DNA of 64,000 nucleotides from Chitinophagales bacterium. Its GTDB lineage: Bacteria > Bacteroidota > Bacteroidia > Chitinophagales > Chitinophagaceae. Below the pieces are notes generated by a model that was not told where the DNA came from, did no database searches, and saw only the letters and a program-made list of their open reading frames with translations. The first letter of the stretch is position 1. Each line of letters opens with the position of its first letter. Shown piece after piece: positions 17,406 to 28,200 of the stretch. The stretch is taken from the NCBI GenBank assembly GCA_026936105.1, contig JAIXKI010000035.1, positions 1 through 64,000 of the forward strand, read 5' to 3'. Both the position numbers and the translations under genes were made by a program.

Positions 17406-17939
17406 CTATTTCAACTGGTAAATTTCCTTCAGATTCCTTCCGAGGCCGTCATAATCCAGGCCATAACCCACAACGAATTTATTGGGGATAGGAAAGCCTA
17501 CATAGTCCAACTGATGAGGATATTCAGTGGCCTCAGGCTTGTGCAGCAAAGTGGCAATCTTGAGGCTGTTGGGCTGTTGATGAAATAATTTGGGTAGAAA
17601 ATCATGGAGGGTCTTTCCGGTATCAACAATATCTTCAAGGATCACGATATCCTTTCCGAAAATATCTTCTTCCAGTCCAATCGTTGTGACAATCTTTCCG
17701 GTTGATTTCAGTCCTTTATAAGAAGCGATCTTGATAAAACACAATTCAGCATCTATGGTGAGATAGCGAAACAGGTCCGCTGTGAACATGAACGCCCCGT
17801 TCAGAATAGATATGAACAAAGGTCTTTTACCGGAGTAATCTCTGTTGATCTCATCGGCAATTTCCCTGACCCGTTTTTCAATGGTTTCACTCGAAAGATA
17901 AGTAATGAATTCCTTGTCGTGAACTTTGATTACTGCCAT
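17406..17939 (-). CDS. hpt: Hypoxanthine phosphoribosyltransferase
   Basis: The 177-residue enzyme has the PRPP-binding loop VILEDIVDTGKT at 99-110, the N-terminal SILNGAFMFTADL segment and the C-terminal YGLDYDGLGRNL loop. It salvages hypoxanthine (and probably guanine) to the nucleotide using PRPP. It is 6 bp downstream of the LysM glucosaminidase and is the last gene of a three-gene minus-strand operon. Confidence 0.94.
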   Translation of the reverse strand: MAVIKVHDKEFITYLSSETIEKRVREIADEINRDYSGKRPLFISILNGAFMFTADLFRYLTIDAELCFIKIASYKGLKSTGKIVTTIGLEEDIFGKDIVILEDIVDTGKTLHDFLPKLFHQQPNSLKIATLLHKPEATEYPHQLDYVGFPIPNKFVVGYGLDYDGLGRNLKEIYQLK

Positions 17940-17945
17940 TGATGC

Positions 17946-19301
17946 TTATTTATAGATTTTAATTTTTTGACCGGCTTTCAGATCATTGCCCTGCAATTTA
18001 TTCCAGTTCACGAGATCATCAATGCTGACATCATATTTTTTTGAAATGGCCCAGATCGTCTCTTTGGATTGAACCGTATAAACTATCGGTTCAGCATCGC
18101 TTCTTTTTGTAGTATTCTTTAAAGAAAAGTCAGATACCTCTTTCTTTATTACCGTTGTTGAGTTTGAAGAATTAACTACAGATTCCGAAGAAAAACTCTT
18201 TTCATTTTGTGCTAATCTCGGCCTTGCCGGAGCTTTCGCCTTAAGATACAACTGTTCACCTACTGCAGGCTCCATACCCATGGCCAGCATATTATATTCT
18301 CTCAGGCTTTCCAGTCTTATAGCTTCTTTCTGGGCAATATCATATAAATTCTCACCCTGCTTTACCACATGTATTTCATTCAGGCCGGTCTTACGTTTCC
18401 TCTGCAGATAGATCAATTGATCATTCTGAAGTTCTTCAATTTTCGGAAGATCATTGAAATCATATAACCATGCAAGCGATACATTGTATTGCTGAGCAAT
18501 TGCCAATAACGGGGTTCCTTCCTTTGCATAGATCACACGGGTTTCGTTGATCTTAAATTCGCCGGCAGGATAATTCGCTTTGGGTGGCGCTGCTTTGGCC
18601 TGGGCGACGGTAATTGCTGTGTTGTTTTCTTTAATACCTGTTTCGGTCTTTATGGACCCACTTGAGAAGTTTTCAAAAAATATTGGCTCAGTTGTCTTTG
18701 AAACAGATGCAATCGCTTTGTTTTCTTGCTGAGAGCTTTCAATCTCTGCCTTAGTGAGCACCTCGTCATGAGGCTTCATTTTACCCATTGCTATCAGCGT
18801 ATAATCTTCCAGATTGTAATCTTCAATCAACTTGATGATTATCTGCGGATATTTTGGATTGGTGGCATAACCGGCTTTTTTAAGGCCATAAGCCCAGCCT
18901 TTATAATCAGTAGGATCCAGGTTGAAAAGAAATGAATACCAGGGTCTGCTTTTCAAAAAATCAGAATGGTCACGGTAGGATTCTTCAGCAGAACTATATT
19001 TCCTGAAACATTCATTTTTCAGGTCGTCATCATGTTTTACCGAAGGGCCGCTCCAGGTCTCTTTGCACTTGATGCCAAAATGGTTGTTTGATTTCATCAC
19101 CAGATCACTGGTGCCGGCCATGGTTTCATGAATTCCCTGTGCCAGTTTAATGGCTGCGGGAACTCCGGTACGTTGCATTTCTTTAATGGCAATATCCTTG
19201 TACTTGTTTATATACCGGACAATGACGTCGGCAGGCTGTGCCACCACTGCACCGGTAAATAAACTCGCAATGACCGTAACTAAAAGCTTCCTGTTTTGCA
19301 T
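17946..19301 (-). CDS. Peptidoglycan glucosaminidase with three LysM domains
   Basis: The 451-residue exported protein has a signal peptide (1-21), a GH73/FlgJ-type glucosaminidase domain (about 25-175, with the likely catalytic Glu in KLAQGIHETMAG and the motif NNHFGIKC), a low-complexity linker, and three LysM repeats (about 258-300, 314-352 and 408-451). It should cleave between N-acetylglucosamine and the next sugar in cell-wall glycan while LysM domains hold it to the wall. It lies between an O-methyltransferase and hpt with gaps of 10 and 6 bp. Confidence 0.93.
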   Translation of the reverse strand: MQNRKLLVTVIASLFTGAVVAQPADVIVRYINKYKDIAIKEMQRTGVPAAIKLAQGIHETMAGTSDLVMKSNNHFGIKCKETWSGPSVKHDDDLKNECFRKYSSAEESYRDHSDFLKSRPWYSFLFNLDPTDYKGWAYGLKKAGYATNPKYPQIIIKLIEDYNLEDYTLIAMGKMKPHDEVLTKAEIESSQQENKAIASVSKTTEPIFFENFSSGSIKTETGIKENNTAITVAQAKAAPPKANYPAGEFKINETRVIYAKEGTPLLAIAQQYNVSLAWLYDFNDLPKIEELQNDQLIYLQRKRKTGLNEIHVVKQGENLYDIAQKEAIRLESLREYNMLAMGMEPAVGEQLYLKAKAPARPRLAQNEKSFSSESVVNSSNSTTVIKKEVSDFSLKNTTKRSDAEPIVYTVQSKETIWAISKKYDVSIDDLVNWNKLQGNDLKAGQKIKIYK

Positions 19302-19311
19302 GGTACTAACA

Positions 19312-19950
19312 TTAAATTTTCCGGATCAGATACAGACCATCTCTAATGGTCAGGATCACTTTTTCAATATCTTTTCTCTGCCTGATAAAATCATTAAAAG
19401 CTCTGATTCCTTTGGCGTTCTTCCCCGTTGCTTTTTCATCCAGGGCCTGGCCATGAAAAAAAATATTATCGGCTAAAATAAATCCGTTCTTCCTTAAATG
19501 AGGAAAAACAAGGTTAAAATAATCTATATATTCCGGCTTATGAGCATCTATGAATACCAGATCCCAGGTTTCATTAAGAGCCGGAATGATCGTTAACGCA
19601 TTTCCGGTATGCAAAATTATTTGATCACGGTAAATTGACCGATCAAAAAAGATTTGAGCCTTTTTGGCGTTATTCTCATTGCCTTCAATAGTATGAAGCT
19701 TACCTCCCTCTGCCAATCCTTTTACCAGGCATAAAGCGCTGTAGCCCATAAAAGTTCCGATCTCCAAAATCTTTTCCGGCCTGATCATCATACTGATCAT
19801 CTCCAGCACCTTACCTTGCAAATGGCCACTGAGCATTTGATAATCAAGATTTTGCTCTAATGTGAATGCATCTATTTCCTCTAGAAGACCATCTGCTTCA
19901 GATGAAAATAAATCAGCATATTCCTGTGCGGCAGGATCAATCATCTCCAT
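19312..19950 (-). CDS. O-methyltransferase, COMT-like class I
   Basis: The 212-residue protein follows the cation-dependent O-methyltransferase pattern: ILEIGTFMGYSALCLV for SAM, then HTIEGNENNAKKAQIFF, DLVFIDAHKPEYIDYFN with the likely metal-binding Asp, and ADNIFFHG. Likely substrates are catechol-type or other small hydroxyl compounds, but none can be specified. It is the first gene of the operon with the glucosaminidase and hpt. Confidence 0.93.
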   Translation of the reverse strand: MEMIDPAAQEYADLFSSEADGLLEEIDAFTLEQNLDYQMLSGHLQGKVLEMISMMIRPEKILEIGTFMGYSALCLVKGLAEGGKLHTIEGNENNAKKAQIFFDRSIYRDQIILHTGNALTIIPALNETWDLVFIDAHKPEYIDYFNLVFPHLRKNGFILADNIFFHGQALDEKATGKNAKGIRAFNDFIRQRKDIEKVILTIRDGLYLIRKI

Positions 19951-19990
19951 TTTGCTTTTTTACAAAGATACTCTGATAATCTCAGGGTTT

Positions 19991-21508
19991 TTACTGAGCC
20001 TTCTTTTTGGAAATGAAATATAATCCGAGATAAGTGAGTAATCCGTTATATATCAGGAGTTCATATCCTATCTTGAAGTTACCGAATATTGTCCGGGAGA
20101 AATTTTTAACACTGCTCAACCAGGCTCCGTCCAGTTTGAATTGTGCCTGATACCAATCAATATTGTTTATAAAATCTACTCCCCAGATGATCACGGGGGC
20201 TGCGAGGCAAACATAGATAGATCTTTTATCATGGAGAATCCTCTTAGATAATCTTCCAAACGCAAATAATCCTAAAAGCGGGCCGTAAGTAAATCCGGCC
20301 ACCTTCAATATCACATCAATGATGGATTTATTGTCCACCCATTTAAATCCAAGTACAATAAGAAAAAATACAATGGCAAATGAAAAATGCACCATGAGCC
20401 TGATGCGGCGTTTCCTTTGTTCATCCCAATCATCTCTGCGTTTCATCCCTAAAAGGTCAATGCAGAAGGATGATGTAAGAGCCGTCAGCGCTCCGTCCGC
20501 ACTTGGGAAAAGAGCAGATATAAGTGCAATGACAAAAATTATTGAAACTGCCGCAGGCATATAATGAAGTGCTACGGTTGGGAATAGATCATCGGCCGGA
20601 ACATTGATCCCTTTCATATTTCCGTACATATACAGCAGCCCACCCATAAATAAAAAAAGAAAATTCACGATCATAACGATGACGCTGAAAGTGATGACAT
20701 TTTTTTGTGAATCACGCAGTGTCTTCACGCTGATATTCTTTTGCATCATTTCCTGGTCGAGGCCCGTCATGGTAATGGTGATGAACATTCCGCCGATTAT
20801 TTGTTTGAGAAAGAATCCCGAACTGTTTGCATCTGTATTAAAGATCCGTGTTAGTCCATTCTTATTCAGGACATCCAGTGTAGAAGAAAAAGAATGTCCC
20901 ATATTTCCCATTACATAAACGATACAAATGATAAGGCCCAGCAACATGAAAGTGGTTTGTAAAGTGTCGGTGAAAACGATCGTCTTCACTCCGCCTTCGT
21001 AGGTATAGAGGAGTATCATCAGCAGGATCACAAAGGTGGCAAGGCTAAAACTGATATTCATTTCTTTGAGAATAAATATCTGAAGTACATTGATGACCAG
21101 GTAAAGCCTTGCTGTAGCTCCCAGCACTCTTGAAAAAATAAAAAATAAAGCGCCGGTTTTATAAGACATCATCCCGAAGCGATGCTGTAAATAATTATAA
21201 ATGGAAGTGAGGTTCAGTTTGTAATACATCGGCAATAACACATAGGCAATGACGAGATAGCCAAAAAAATAACCGATGACAACCTGGAAATAAGTAAATG
21301 CAGCTCCACCCACAGTACCCGGCACTGATACAAATGTGACACCTGATAAGGAAGTGCCTATCATACCGAAAGCAACCAGCATCCAGTTGGAATTACGGTT
21401 ACCGATAAAAAAAGAATCGTTATTAGAATTACGTGACGTGTACCAGGCCACAGCCAGTAAAAGCAGAAAATAACCAATGACAAAAGTGAAAAGTAGTCCG
21501 GAAGTCAT
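19991..21508 (-). CDS. Sodium:solute symporter (SSS family)
   Basis: The 505-residue inner-membrane protein has about 13 predicted transmembrane helices. The family signature region is present: SWYTSRNSNNDSFFIGNRN-type start after helix 1, GMIGTSLSGVTFVSVPG, and ISALFPSADGALTALTSSFCID in the later part. It takes up a solute with sodium; the solute is not predictable. Its promoter lies in the 95-bp gap shared with the divergent LOG gene. One neighbour on the downstream side is the O-methyltransferase. Confidence 0.9.
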   Translation of the reverse strand: MTSGLLFTFVIGYFLLLLAVAWYTSRNSNNDSFFIGNRNSNWMLVAFGMIGTSLSGVTFVSVPGTVGGAAFTYFQVVIGYFFGYLVIAYVLLPMYYKLNLTSIYNYLQHRFGMMSYKTGALFFIFSRVLGATARLYLVINVLQIFILKEMNISFSLATFVILLMILLYTYEGGVKTIVFTDTLQTTFMLLGLIICIVYVMGNMGHSFSSTLDVLNKNGLTRIFNTDANSSGFFLKQIIGGMFITITMTGLDQEMMQKNISVKTLRDSQKNVITFSVIVMIVNFLFLFMGGLLYMYGNMKGINVPADDLFPTVALHYMPAAVSIIFVIALISALFPSADGALTALTSSFCIDLLGMKRRDDWDEQRKRRIRLMVHFSFAIVFFLIVLGFKWVDNKSIIDVILKVAGFTYGPLLGLFAFGRLSKRILHDKRSIYVCLAAPVIIWGVDFINNIDWYQAQFKLDGAWLSSVKNFSRTIFGNFKIGYELLIYNGLLTYLGLYFISKKKAQ

Positions 21509-21603
21509 AATGAATCTCTATTCTTTTATGATAATGATAATGTGTATTAATGAATTTTGAAGATAAACAAATTTGCTTTCCTTTTGCAGGTAATTTATTT
21601 AAA

Positions 21604-22164
21604 ATGATACAATCTCTTGCAGTTTTTTGCGGTTCAAAAAACGGAATGGAAAGGATTTATTCAGAACATGCGGCAGAATTGGGTAGATCATTAGCCAAAA
21701 ATCAAATTAAACTCGTTTATGGTGGTGGGGGGAACGGAATCATGAAAATACTTGCTGATAATGTAATGAAAAACGGAGGAACGGTTATCGGTATCATTCC
21801 GAAGATACTGATGGACTGGGAACATCAGCATAAGGGTATCAGTCAGTTGATCATTACCGATGACATACATTCAAGAAAAAAGGCCATGTATGATATGTGT
21901 GATGCTGCGCTTGCTTTAGCCGGCGGTTTTGGCACACTGGATGAATTATTTGAAATGTTGACCTGGAATCAGCTTTCCATTCATAATAAAAAAGTTTTCC
22001 TGATGAATTCAGGCGGTTTTTATGATCACCTGATCGCCCACATTTCGTTGTTGCAGAGAAATGGTTTTTTATATGAATCCCCTGAAAAAAGGATAACCTT
22101 CTTAAAAGATCCTTCGGAATTTGAATACATCCTCAACAATGAAGATCAAAACCCGAAACTGTAA
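21604..22164 (+). CDS. LOG family protein (TIGR00730), possible cytokinin-riboside phosphoribohydrolase
   Basis: The 186-residue protein has the LOG fold motifs: AVFCGSKNG at the N-terminus, VYGGGGNGIMKILAD, SRKKAMYDMCDA and GGFGTLDELFEMLTW, which holds the GGxGTxxE motif. Members hydrolyse nucleoside 5'-monophosphates to free base plus ribose phosphate. I start it at the ATG at 21604; an in-frame ATG at 21550 gives a non-homologous-looking extension. It overlaps the convergent beta-barrel gene by 19 bp at the 3' ends. Confidence 0.9.
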   Translation: MIQSLAVFCGSKNGMERIYSEHAAELGRSLAKNQIKLVYGGGGNGIMKILADNVMKNGGTVIGIIPKILMDWEHQHKGISQLIITDDIHSRKKAMYDMCDAALALAGGFGTLDELFEMLTWNQLSIHNKKVFLMNSGGFYDHLIAHISLLQRNGFLYESPEKRITFLKDPSEFEYILNNEDQNPKL

Positions 22165-22721
22165 CTGAAATTATAAAAAGGCCTGTTGGAGTAAGGTGAA
22201 TTAGGCTGCTGCAGTACATCGTAAAAAATAGAAACGATAAAGCCTCCTCTTCCCGCAGGGAATACGATACCTCCTCCCAGCAGTAGGCTTGGGACAATGG
22301 ATGCATCAATATTCGTCCTGGAAGGAGGATTAAAATATTTTATCTTGCCGAAAACATAATTCAATTCGGGTTGAGCCTGTATCATCAGGAACCGTGCAGG
22401 ATACACTCTTCCAAAAATATTCAAACCAGCAACTCCCTGAGATATCTTAGAATAAGGGTCACCATTCATGTATCGATCTTTTATACTGATATATTGAAGA
22501 TTCACTCCGGCTCCGGCAGCCAGATAGTCATTAAACCGGTATCCTAATTGGGGAGATATATTGATCAATGTATAATCACCAAAAGTCAATCCGAAATTTC
22601 CACCAAAAAAAAGCTTGCTTTTATCAAAGCCTTTTTTCTCTTTTTCATTTTTTTCGATCTGAGCATGGGAAAATTCTACGGCAACGACTGCAAAAAACAG
22701 CAGAAGCAACACTTTTTTCAT
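22146..22721 (-). CDS. Small outer-membrane beta-barrel protein
   Basis: The 191-residue protein has a signal peptide (1-20) and then alternating hydrophobic/aromatic strands typical of an eight-stranded barrel (GGNFGLTFGDYTLINISPQLG, YFAAGAGVN-like, GGFIVSIFYDVL), ending in the aromatic residue Phe of FNFSYSFGF-like type, as BAM substrates do. No specific function is known. It is 18 bp downstream of the GlcD-type oxidase gene. Confidence 0.8.
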   Translation of the reverse strand: MKKVLLLLFFAVVAVEFSHAQIEKNEKEKKGFDKSKLFFGGNFGLTFGDYTLINISPQLGYRFNDYLAAGAGVNLQYISIKDRYMNGDPYSKISQGVAGLNIFGRVYPARFLMIQAQPELNYVFGKIKYFNPPSRTNIDASIVPSLLLGGGIVFPAGRGGFIVSIFYDVLQQPNSPYSNRPFYNFSYSFGF

Positions 22722-22739
22722 AAAATGGTTTCAATAAGT

Positions 22740-24149
22740 TTAAATATCGAAGATCTTTCCTGCATTGAGGATATTATTAGGATCAAAAATCTTTTTGATC
22801 TCTCTCATCAATCTTATCTGGGTTTCATTGAACACGATGTTCATATATTCTTTTTGCACCAGTCCTACACCATGCTCTCCGCTCAATGTACCACCCAGCT
22901 CTTTCACCAATGCAAATATCTCTCTTATTCCATCTTTCAACGATCCATTCCATTGTTCATCTGTTAAATCGCCCTTAATAATATTGACATGAAGGTTTCC
23001 GTCACCGGCATGGCCGTAGCATACGGAATGGAATCCATATCTTTTTCCTATATCTTTCACGCCTTTAAGCAAAACCGGCAATTCTGCACGGGGAACTACC
23101 GTGTCTTCTTCCTTATAGATCGAATTCGCCCTTACCGCTTCAGCCACCCTGCGGCGGAGTTTCCATAATTCTGCTTTTTGCTGGGCATTGTCGGCAAATA
23201 ATATTTCACCACAATCAAAACCCTGGATAATTTCTGCAATACCCTCAATCTCTTTGGCCAATACATCCACATCATTGCCGTCCACTTCAACCAGTAAATG
23301 CGCCTGAACTTCCTCTTCGATCTTTATGGTGCTTCCCGAAACAAATTGTGAGACCCACTCCAATGCATCTCTTTCCATAAATTCCAAAGCGCTGGGAGTA
23401 TATCCTGCACGGAAAATGGCGCCAACTGCTGCACAGGCGTTTTCTGCTGATTTAAATGGCACCAGCATCAGCAGGTCATGCTTGGGATGTGGAATGAGCC
23501 TTAAAACAATTTTCGTTACAATGCCCAAAGTCCCTTCACTGCCCACCACCAATTGTGTGAGATTATAGCCCGTTGCATTTTTCAATACATTGGCGCCGGT
23601 CCAGATGATCTCACCATCGGGCAAAACCAATTCCAGATTCAATACATAATCTTTGACCACTCCATACTTGACTGCTTTGGGTCCACCACTGTTTTCGGAG
23701 ATGTTTCCCCCGATAAAACAGGAACCGCGGCTCCCCGGATCAGGAGGATAAAACAAGTTTTTCTCCCTGACCGTATTCTGCAATACTTCAGTGATCACTG
23801 CAGGTTCTGTGGTCACCTGCAGGTTTCTTTCATCAATTTCCAGAATGGAATTCATTCTTTCCATAGATAGCAACACTCCTCCCAGATGAGGTAAAGCGCC
23901 GCCGCTTAGTCCGGTACCGGCGCCACGGGGCGTAACCGGGATCTTTGCTTTATTGCAGATCTTCATAATGGCGCTGATCTCCTGTGCCGTTCTCGGTTTG
24001 ATCACTACTTCCGGTAAATAATGCAGATCTTCTGTTTCATCATGCGAATAATGCTGCAATGATTCTTCATCGATCAGGACATATTGTTCACCGACTATTT
24101 TTCTGAATTCATCAACATGACGGGATGCGAGGACTGTATTAGTGACCAT
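22740..24149 (-). CDS. FAD-linked oxidase, glycolate oxidase GlcD / D-lactate dehydrogenase family
   Basis: The 469-residue flavoprotein has the PCMH-type FAD domain (PVTPRGAGTGLSGGALP and PPDPGSRGSCFIGGNISEN, with NATGYNLTQLVVGSEGTLG) and the C-terminal FAD-oxidase_C domain with GHAGDGNLHVNI and SGEHGVGLVQKEYM, ending DPNNILNAGKIF. It should oxidise a 2-hydroxyacid such as D-lactate or glycolate and pass electrons to quinone or a partner. No GlcE or GlcF neighbour is present, which favours a single-chain D-lactate-type enzyme. Confidence 0.92.
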   Translation of the reverse strand: MVTNTVLASRHVDEFRKIVGEQYVLIDEESLQHYSHDETEDLHYLPEVVIKPRTAQEISAIMKICNKAKIPVTPRGAGTGLSGGALPHLGGVLLSMERMNSILEIDERNLQVTTEPAVITEVLQNTVREKNLFYPPDPGSRGSCFIGGNISENSGGPKAVKYGVVKDYVLNLELVLPDGEIIWTGANVLKNATGYNLTQLVVGSEGTLGIVTKIVLRLIPHPKHDLLMLVPFKSAENACAAVGAIFRAGYTPSALEFMERDALEWVSQFVSGSTIKIEEEVQAHLLVEVDGNDVDVLAKEIEGIAEIIQGFDCGEILFADNAQQKAELWKLRRRVAEAVRANSIYKEEDTVVPRAELPVLLKGVKDIGKRYGFHSVCYGHAGDGNLHVNIIKGDLTDEQWNGSLKDGIREIFALVKELGGTLSGEHGVGLVQKEYMNIVFNETQIRLMREIKKIFDPNNILNAGKIFDI

Positions 24150-24220
24150 GGCGCTTAGATTTTTATTTTTTGTAAAAATCGGATTTATCGGGAATTAATA
24201 GCCTTAGTGTGAGAAAAAAA

Positions 24221-25264
24221 TCAATAAAAATTACGGAAGGATGGACACATGGTCTGACGTTTATCGCCCATATACTTATCAATCACACCCTGTTTGATCA
24301 AAGAAAATTCAAAAGCGCCACGTGTGTTGTTATAATTTTTCAGAGTTGAAATAGTGGCATCGTAGGTGAAGGTAAATGTAAGATCTTTATAACCCAGTCC
24401 GATCAGCGGTATAAAAGCATCACCGGAACGGAAATACAATCCGCCGATCAGCACATTGTCCCCGTTTCCGGAAAGGTTATAATGTGCATTCAATCCTAAT
24501 ACGAATTCGGAAGCTTTTGCCTGGTTGGTATAATAGGCATTCGGGTTGATGATCCACTGATCATTCAACATAAAACTACCATTCAGAAAACCTACATACC
24601 TGACAGGAATACGATTATCAACTCCTGGTTGCGGATCAAAGAATGATTCCCGCGGCTTGTTGATATGCATGGCGGAGAAACCTGCATTCACATAGATCTT
24701 GTCGGTAGGAAAATAGGCATAGTTCATCCCCGTCTGAATATCAAGATAGCTGATATTATTGGTTGCCAATACCACACCGGTAGGCAGATGGCTATCGAAA
24801 AAATGGCCATCAAACTGATCAGGAAATTTCAGGTTTGTGACATTGATCTGTTTATTGGCCCAGCCCACATTGAATCCCAGGCTGAGCAGGCTTCCTAAAT
24901 TGATCATCTGATGATAGGCAACCGAGCCATAGATCCTTGTTGAGGTAAGTTGACCGCTACCCGCAACATCATGCAAAACAACACCTCCCACACCCATCCA
25001 TCCTGTGTAATCCCTGTTCTTGAATATCTGAGCATCACCGAAAGCGCTCATGGTTTTATACGGTACGGTCATAATGGAAGACCACTGATTGCGGTAATTG
25101 ACACCCAAACGATAGTCACCATCGGGAATAAAGCCGGTATTTGCAGGGTTGGTCAGCAAAGGAGAATTAAAGAATTGAGAGAAATGCAGATCCTGAGCGT
25201 ATGCAGTACTCCCTGAAATGATTTCTCCAAAACAAAATATCAATATGGTAACTATCCTTTTCAT
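24221..25264 (-). CDS. Type IX secretion PorP/SprF family outer-membrane protein
   Basis: The 347-residue protein has a signal peptide (1-23) followed by the PorP/SprF hallmark QDLHFSQFFNSPLLTNPANTG-type opening, RLGVNYRNQWSSI and a beta-barrel body. In Bacteroidota, PorP/SprF proteins are needed to export or anchor specific cargo that carries the gliding-type (type B) C-terminal domain. Such a cargo is encoded 7 bp upstream, so this is probably its dedicated partner. The C-terminus MCPSFRNFY ends in an aromatic residue. Confidence 0.93.
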   Translation of the reverse strand: MKRIVTILIFCFGEIISGSTAYAQDLHFSQFFNSPLLTNPANTGFIPDGDYRLGVNYRNQWSSIMTVPYKTMSAFGDAQIFKNRDYTGWMGVGGVVLHDVAGSGQLTSTRIYGSVAYHQMINLGSLLSLGFNVGWANKQINVTNLKFPDQFDGHFFDSHLPTGVVLATNNISYLDIQTGMNYAYFPTDKIYVNAGFSAMHINKPRESFFDPQPGVDNRIPVRYVGFLNGSFMLNDQWIINPNAYYTNQAKASEFVLGLNAHYNLSGNGDNVLIGGLYFRSGDAFIPLIGLGYKDLTFTFTYDATISTLKNYNNTRGAFEFSLIKQGVIDKYMGDKRQTMCPSFRNFY

Positions 25265-25271
25265 TCGTCCA

Positions 25272-28200
25272 TTATCTGATCAACGTAATATCTCCTTTTT
25301 TAGTTGTCTTTGTTCCATCAAAAAATTCAACTTCCAATGTGTATGCATAAACATCCATGGGCTGAAGCACTCCTTTGAACTTGCCATCCCAGCCTTCAAG
25401 GCGGTTTGCTGTTTCAAAAACTTTCTGACCCCAGCGATTCCAGATGATAAACTTCAATTTTGTTATTCCAAAACCACGAACCATCACTTTACTGTTGATA
25501 TCACCGCTTTGCGGAGTAAATGCATTGGGCACATCCACCAAAGTGAAAATGATTGCCTGGACTTGCTGGCAACTGGTATCGGCACAGCCGGCAGCATTGT
25601 ATGCAATCAGGCATGCATTGAAAGTTCCCGTAGCATTATATTGATGTTGCACCGGGCTTCTGGAGTTGGTGAGTAAAGTATCGCCATCACCAAAGAGCCA
25701 TTTGAAGGTAACTGCATCAGGCGAAGAAAGGTTATCGAATGTGGTCGGTGTGTTTTCTACCGGGGGCACAGGCGATGTCGTAAAATTTGATACAGGTTTG
25801 TCAAACACAGAAATTGTATAACGGAAAGTATCTGTCAGATTACATGTGTTCGGATCATTGGCGATCAGTGTCACGGTATATGTTCCGGGTGTGCTGTACA
25901 AATGAGCCGGGTTTACATCATTGGAACCTGAGCCATCACCAAAATCCCAGATAAAGGTCTGCCCTGCAACAGACGTATTATCGAATACGGCAGTATAAGG
26001 TGCACAACCCAGAGGAGGAGTATCAAACTGAGCTTTCACCAATGCAGCTACACGCAACTGCACCGTCATAGAATCAGGGGCATTGCAATAGGTAGTGTCA
26101 ACAAGAGTGAGCTTTACATTATAAGTTCCCGGGCTCGGATAATTGTGGGTAACACTGTTTATTCCTGCGATCACTGTAGAAGACCCGTCACCAAAATCCC
26201 ATACAAATGTCTGGGCGCCGAAAGGAAAGGCTGGCGGAGTGGTTGATAAATTATCAAATTGGTATTTGAAAGAATCACATGGATTCAACTTTGTAATATT
26301 GAAATTAAGATTCGCCTGTACATCGCCGACCCGTATGTGCATATAAGAACTATCCCGGACATTGCAGGTTGAAGGATCAATGGCAACCATCATTACCAGG
26401 AAAGTACCTGTAGTATTATATGTGTGAGTTATGTTAGGTGCAGTACTGGTCACCATGGGCGATCCATCGCCGAAATACCATTCATAAGACTGAGCCATTT
26501 TAACGGTATCTGCAAAATCAACAGTAAGAGGTACACAACCTGCAGTATCCCTCACTGCTCCATTTATAGTAGATTGAACTCCGCCTCTAACTCCTGCAAG
26601 ATTGAAAGCTATCTTGAGCATAGTAAGATTGCATCCGGGAGAAGGATTGGTTGTAGCCCAGGCTCCCGGTGTGGTAGGATAAGGAGGATTAGGGTTAAAC
26701 TCTTTACAATTGCCGCAGATAGCCTGATAGATCACACCATTCTTATCAAAACGGCTGGTCCCTCCATCTACGTGATCGGTACCGCCTGCACCAATGGCAT
26801 TGCCATTATCTTCTCCATAAAAACTTCCGAACAAAACTCCGGCCGCATCTTTTTCCAAAACAAAGAAATAAAAATCCTTACCATCAGTAGTACTTTTCAG
26901 AGCATCAGGCGTGATCGGCATTGACATGCTTGTGCCACCGGCAAGAAATCCGCTGGTAAAAGAGCTTTTTCCACCCCAACCTGAAACATAAACATTCTCA
27001 CAGCGATCTACCAGAAAAGCAACCGGTGATATATTAGGAACAGGAGAAGGAGATCCGAAAATGGTAGAATAAACATAACCTGAAAGGTCAGGCTGAAGTT
27101 TTGAAATAAATTGTTTGGATCCTGAATTGCTGTAAGGCGCATTAACCACAGGCCAGTTTCCTGTTGTCTGCCCCATGATATAAGGGAAACCTTTATTATC
27201 AAACTTTATCCCATATACCTGATCAATACCAATGGTACCGACATAGGTTGAACGGATCAGGGAACCCGAGTTGTTTAAAATTGTCACGAAGCCGTCTATT
27301 CCTCCGCTATTTGTTGAGTTGATCACTCCGCTACCCGGAACACCCGGAAAGTCTGTACTTTCAGTACCTCCGGCAACGTAAATATTTCCATTAGGTGCCA
27401 GGTCAACAACATAAGCGGCATCATTACCGGAGCCTCCCAAATAAGTACTGAAAAGCAGGCTTGATAAATTCGGGTCAAGTTTTAGTACCACTCCGTCCTG
27501 AAAATTACTTCCTCCATTATTTGTGGTCTGAAAAGCATTCACTGTAGGGAAATCTCCCGACTGTGTGCAGGATGCCACATAAACATTTCCTGCTCCGTCT
27601 AATTGCACTTCACTTCTGCCGTCATCTCCATAGTTTTGATTCAATGACCTTGAACCCGATCTGTTGGCAGAGATATTTACGCCATCATCATTGGCACCTC
27701 CGATTTTCACTGATCCGATCAGGCCATTACCTGCAGCATTCAATTTTGTGATGATGATATCATTCCGGCCTCCGCTGTATATTGTATCGATTGGACCGGC
27801 TGTAGGATAATTTGGAGAATCTGACCTTCCGGCCAAGATCAGGTTGCCCTGAGGATCAACTATCAGGCTGTGGGGCTGTTCATTTCCGGACCCGCCCAGG
27901 TAAGTCGCATAAACTCTGTTTGTACCATCCGGTGTCAGTTTTATAAGCCCGATATCTATTGCATACCCCCCTCCTCCGCCACCCTGAAAGCTTGTCTGAA
28001 AAGCGCCGGGAGATACAGGAAATCCGGTTCCGAAAACAATACCGCCTCCATACATACTGCCATCAGGACCATAAGTAGCCGTAAAGCCCCAATTATCCAC
28101 TTTACTTCCGCTGAAAGAACAAAAGATGAGAGAGGGATCAATGATCAGAGGAACTGTGGGATCATAATCTTTCACACGGAATTTTACAATATTGTTTTTC

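Noticed and set aside
19991-22164. Shared operator between the divergent symporter and LOG genes
   Set aside because: The 95-bp gap is AT-rich with no clear symmetric site or consensus promoter.
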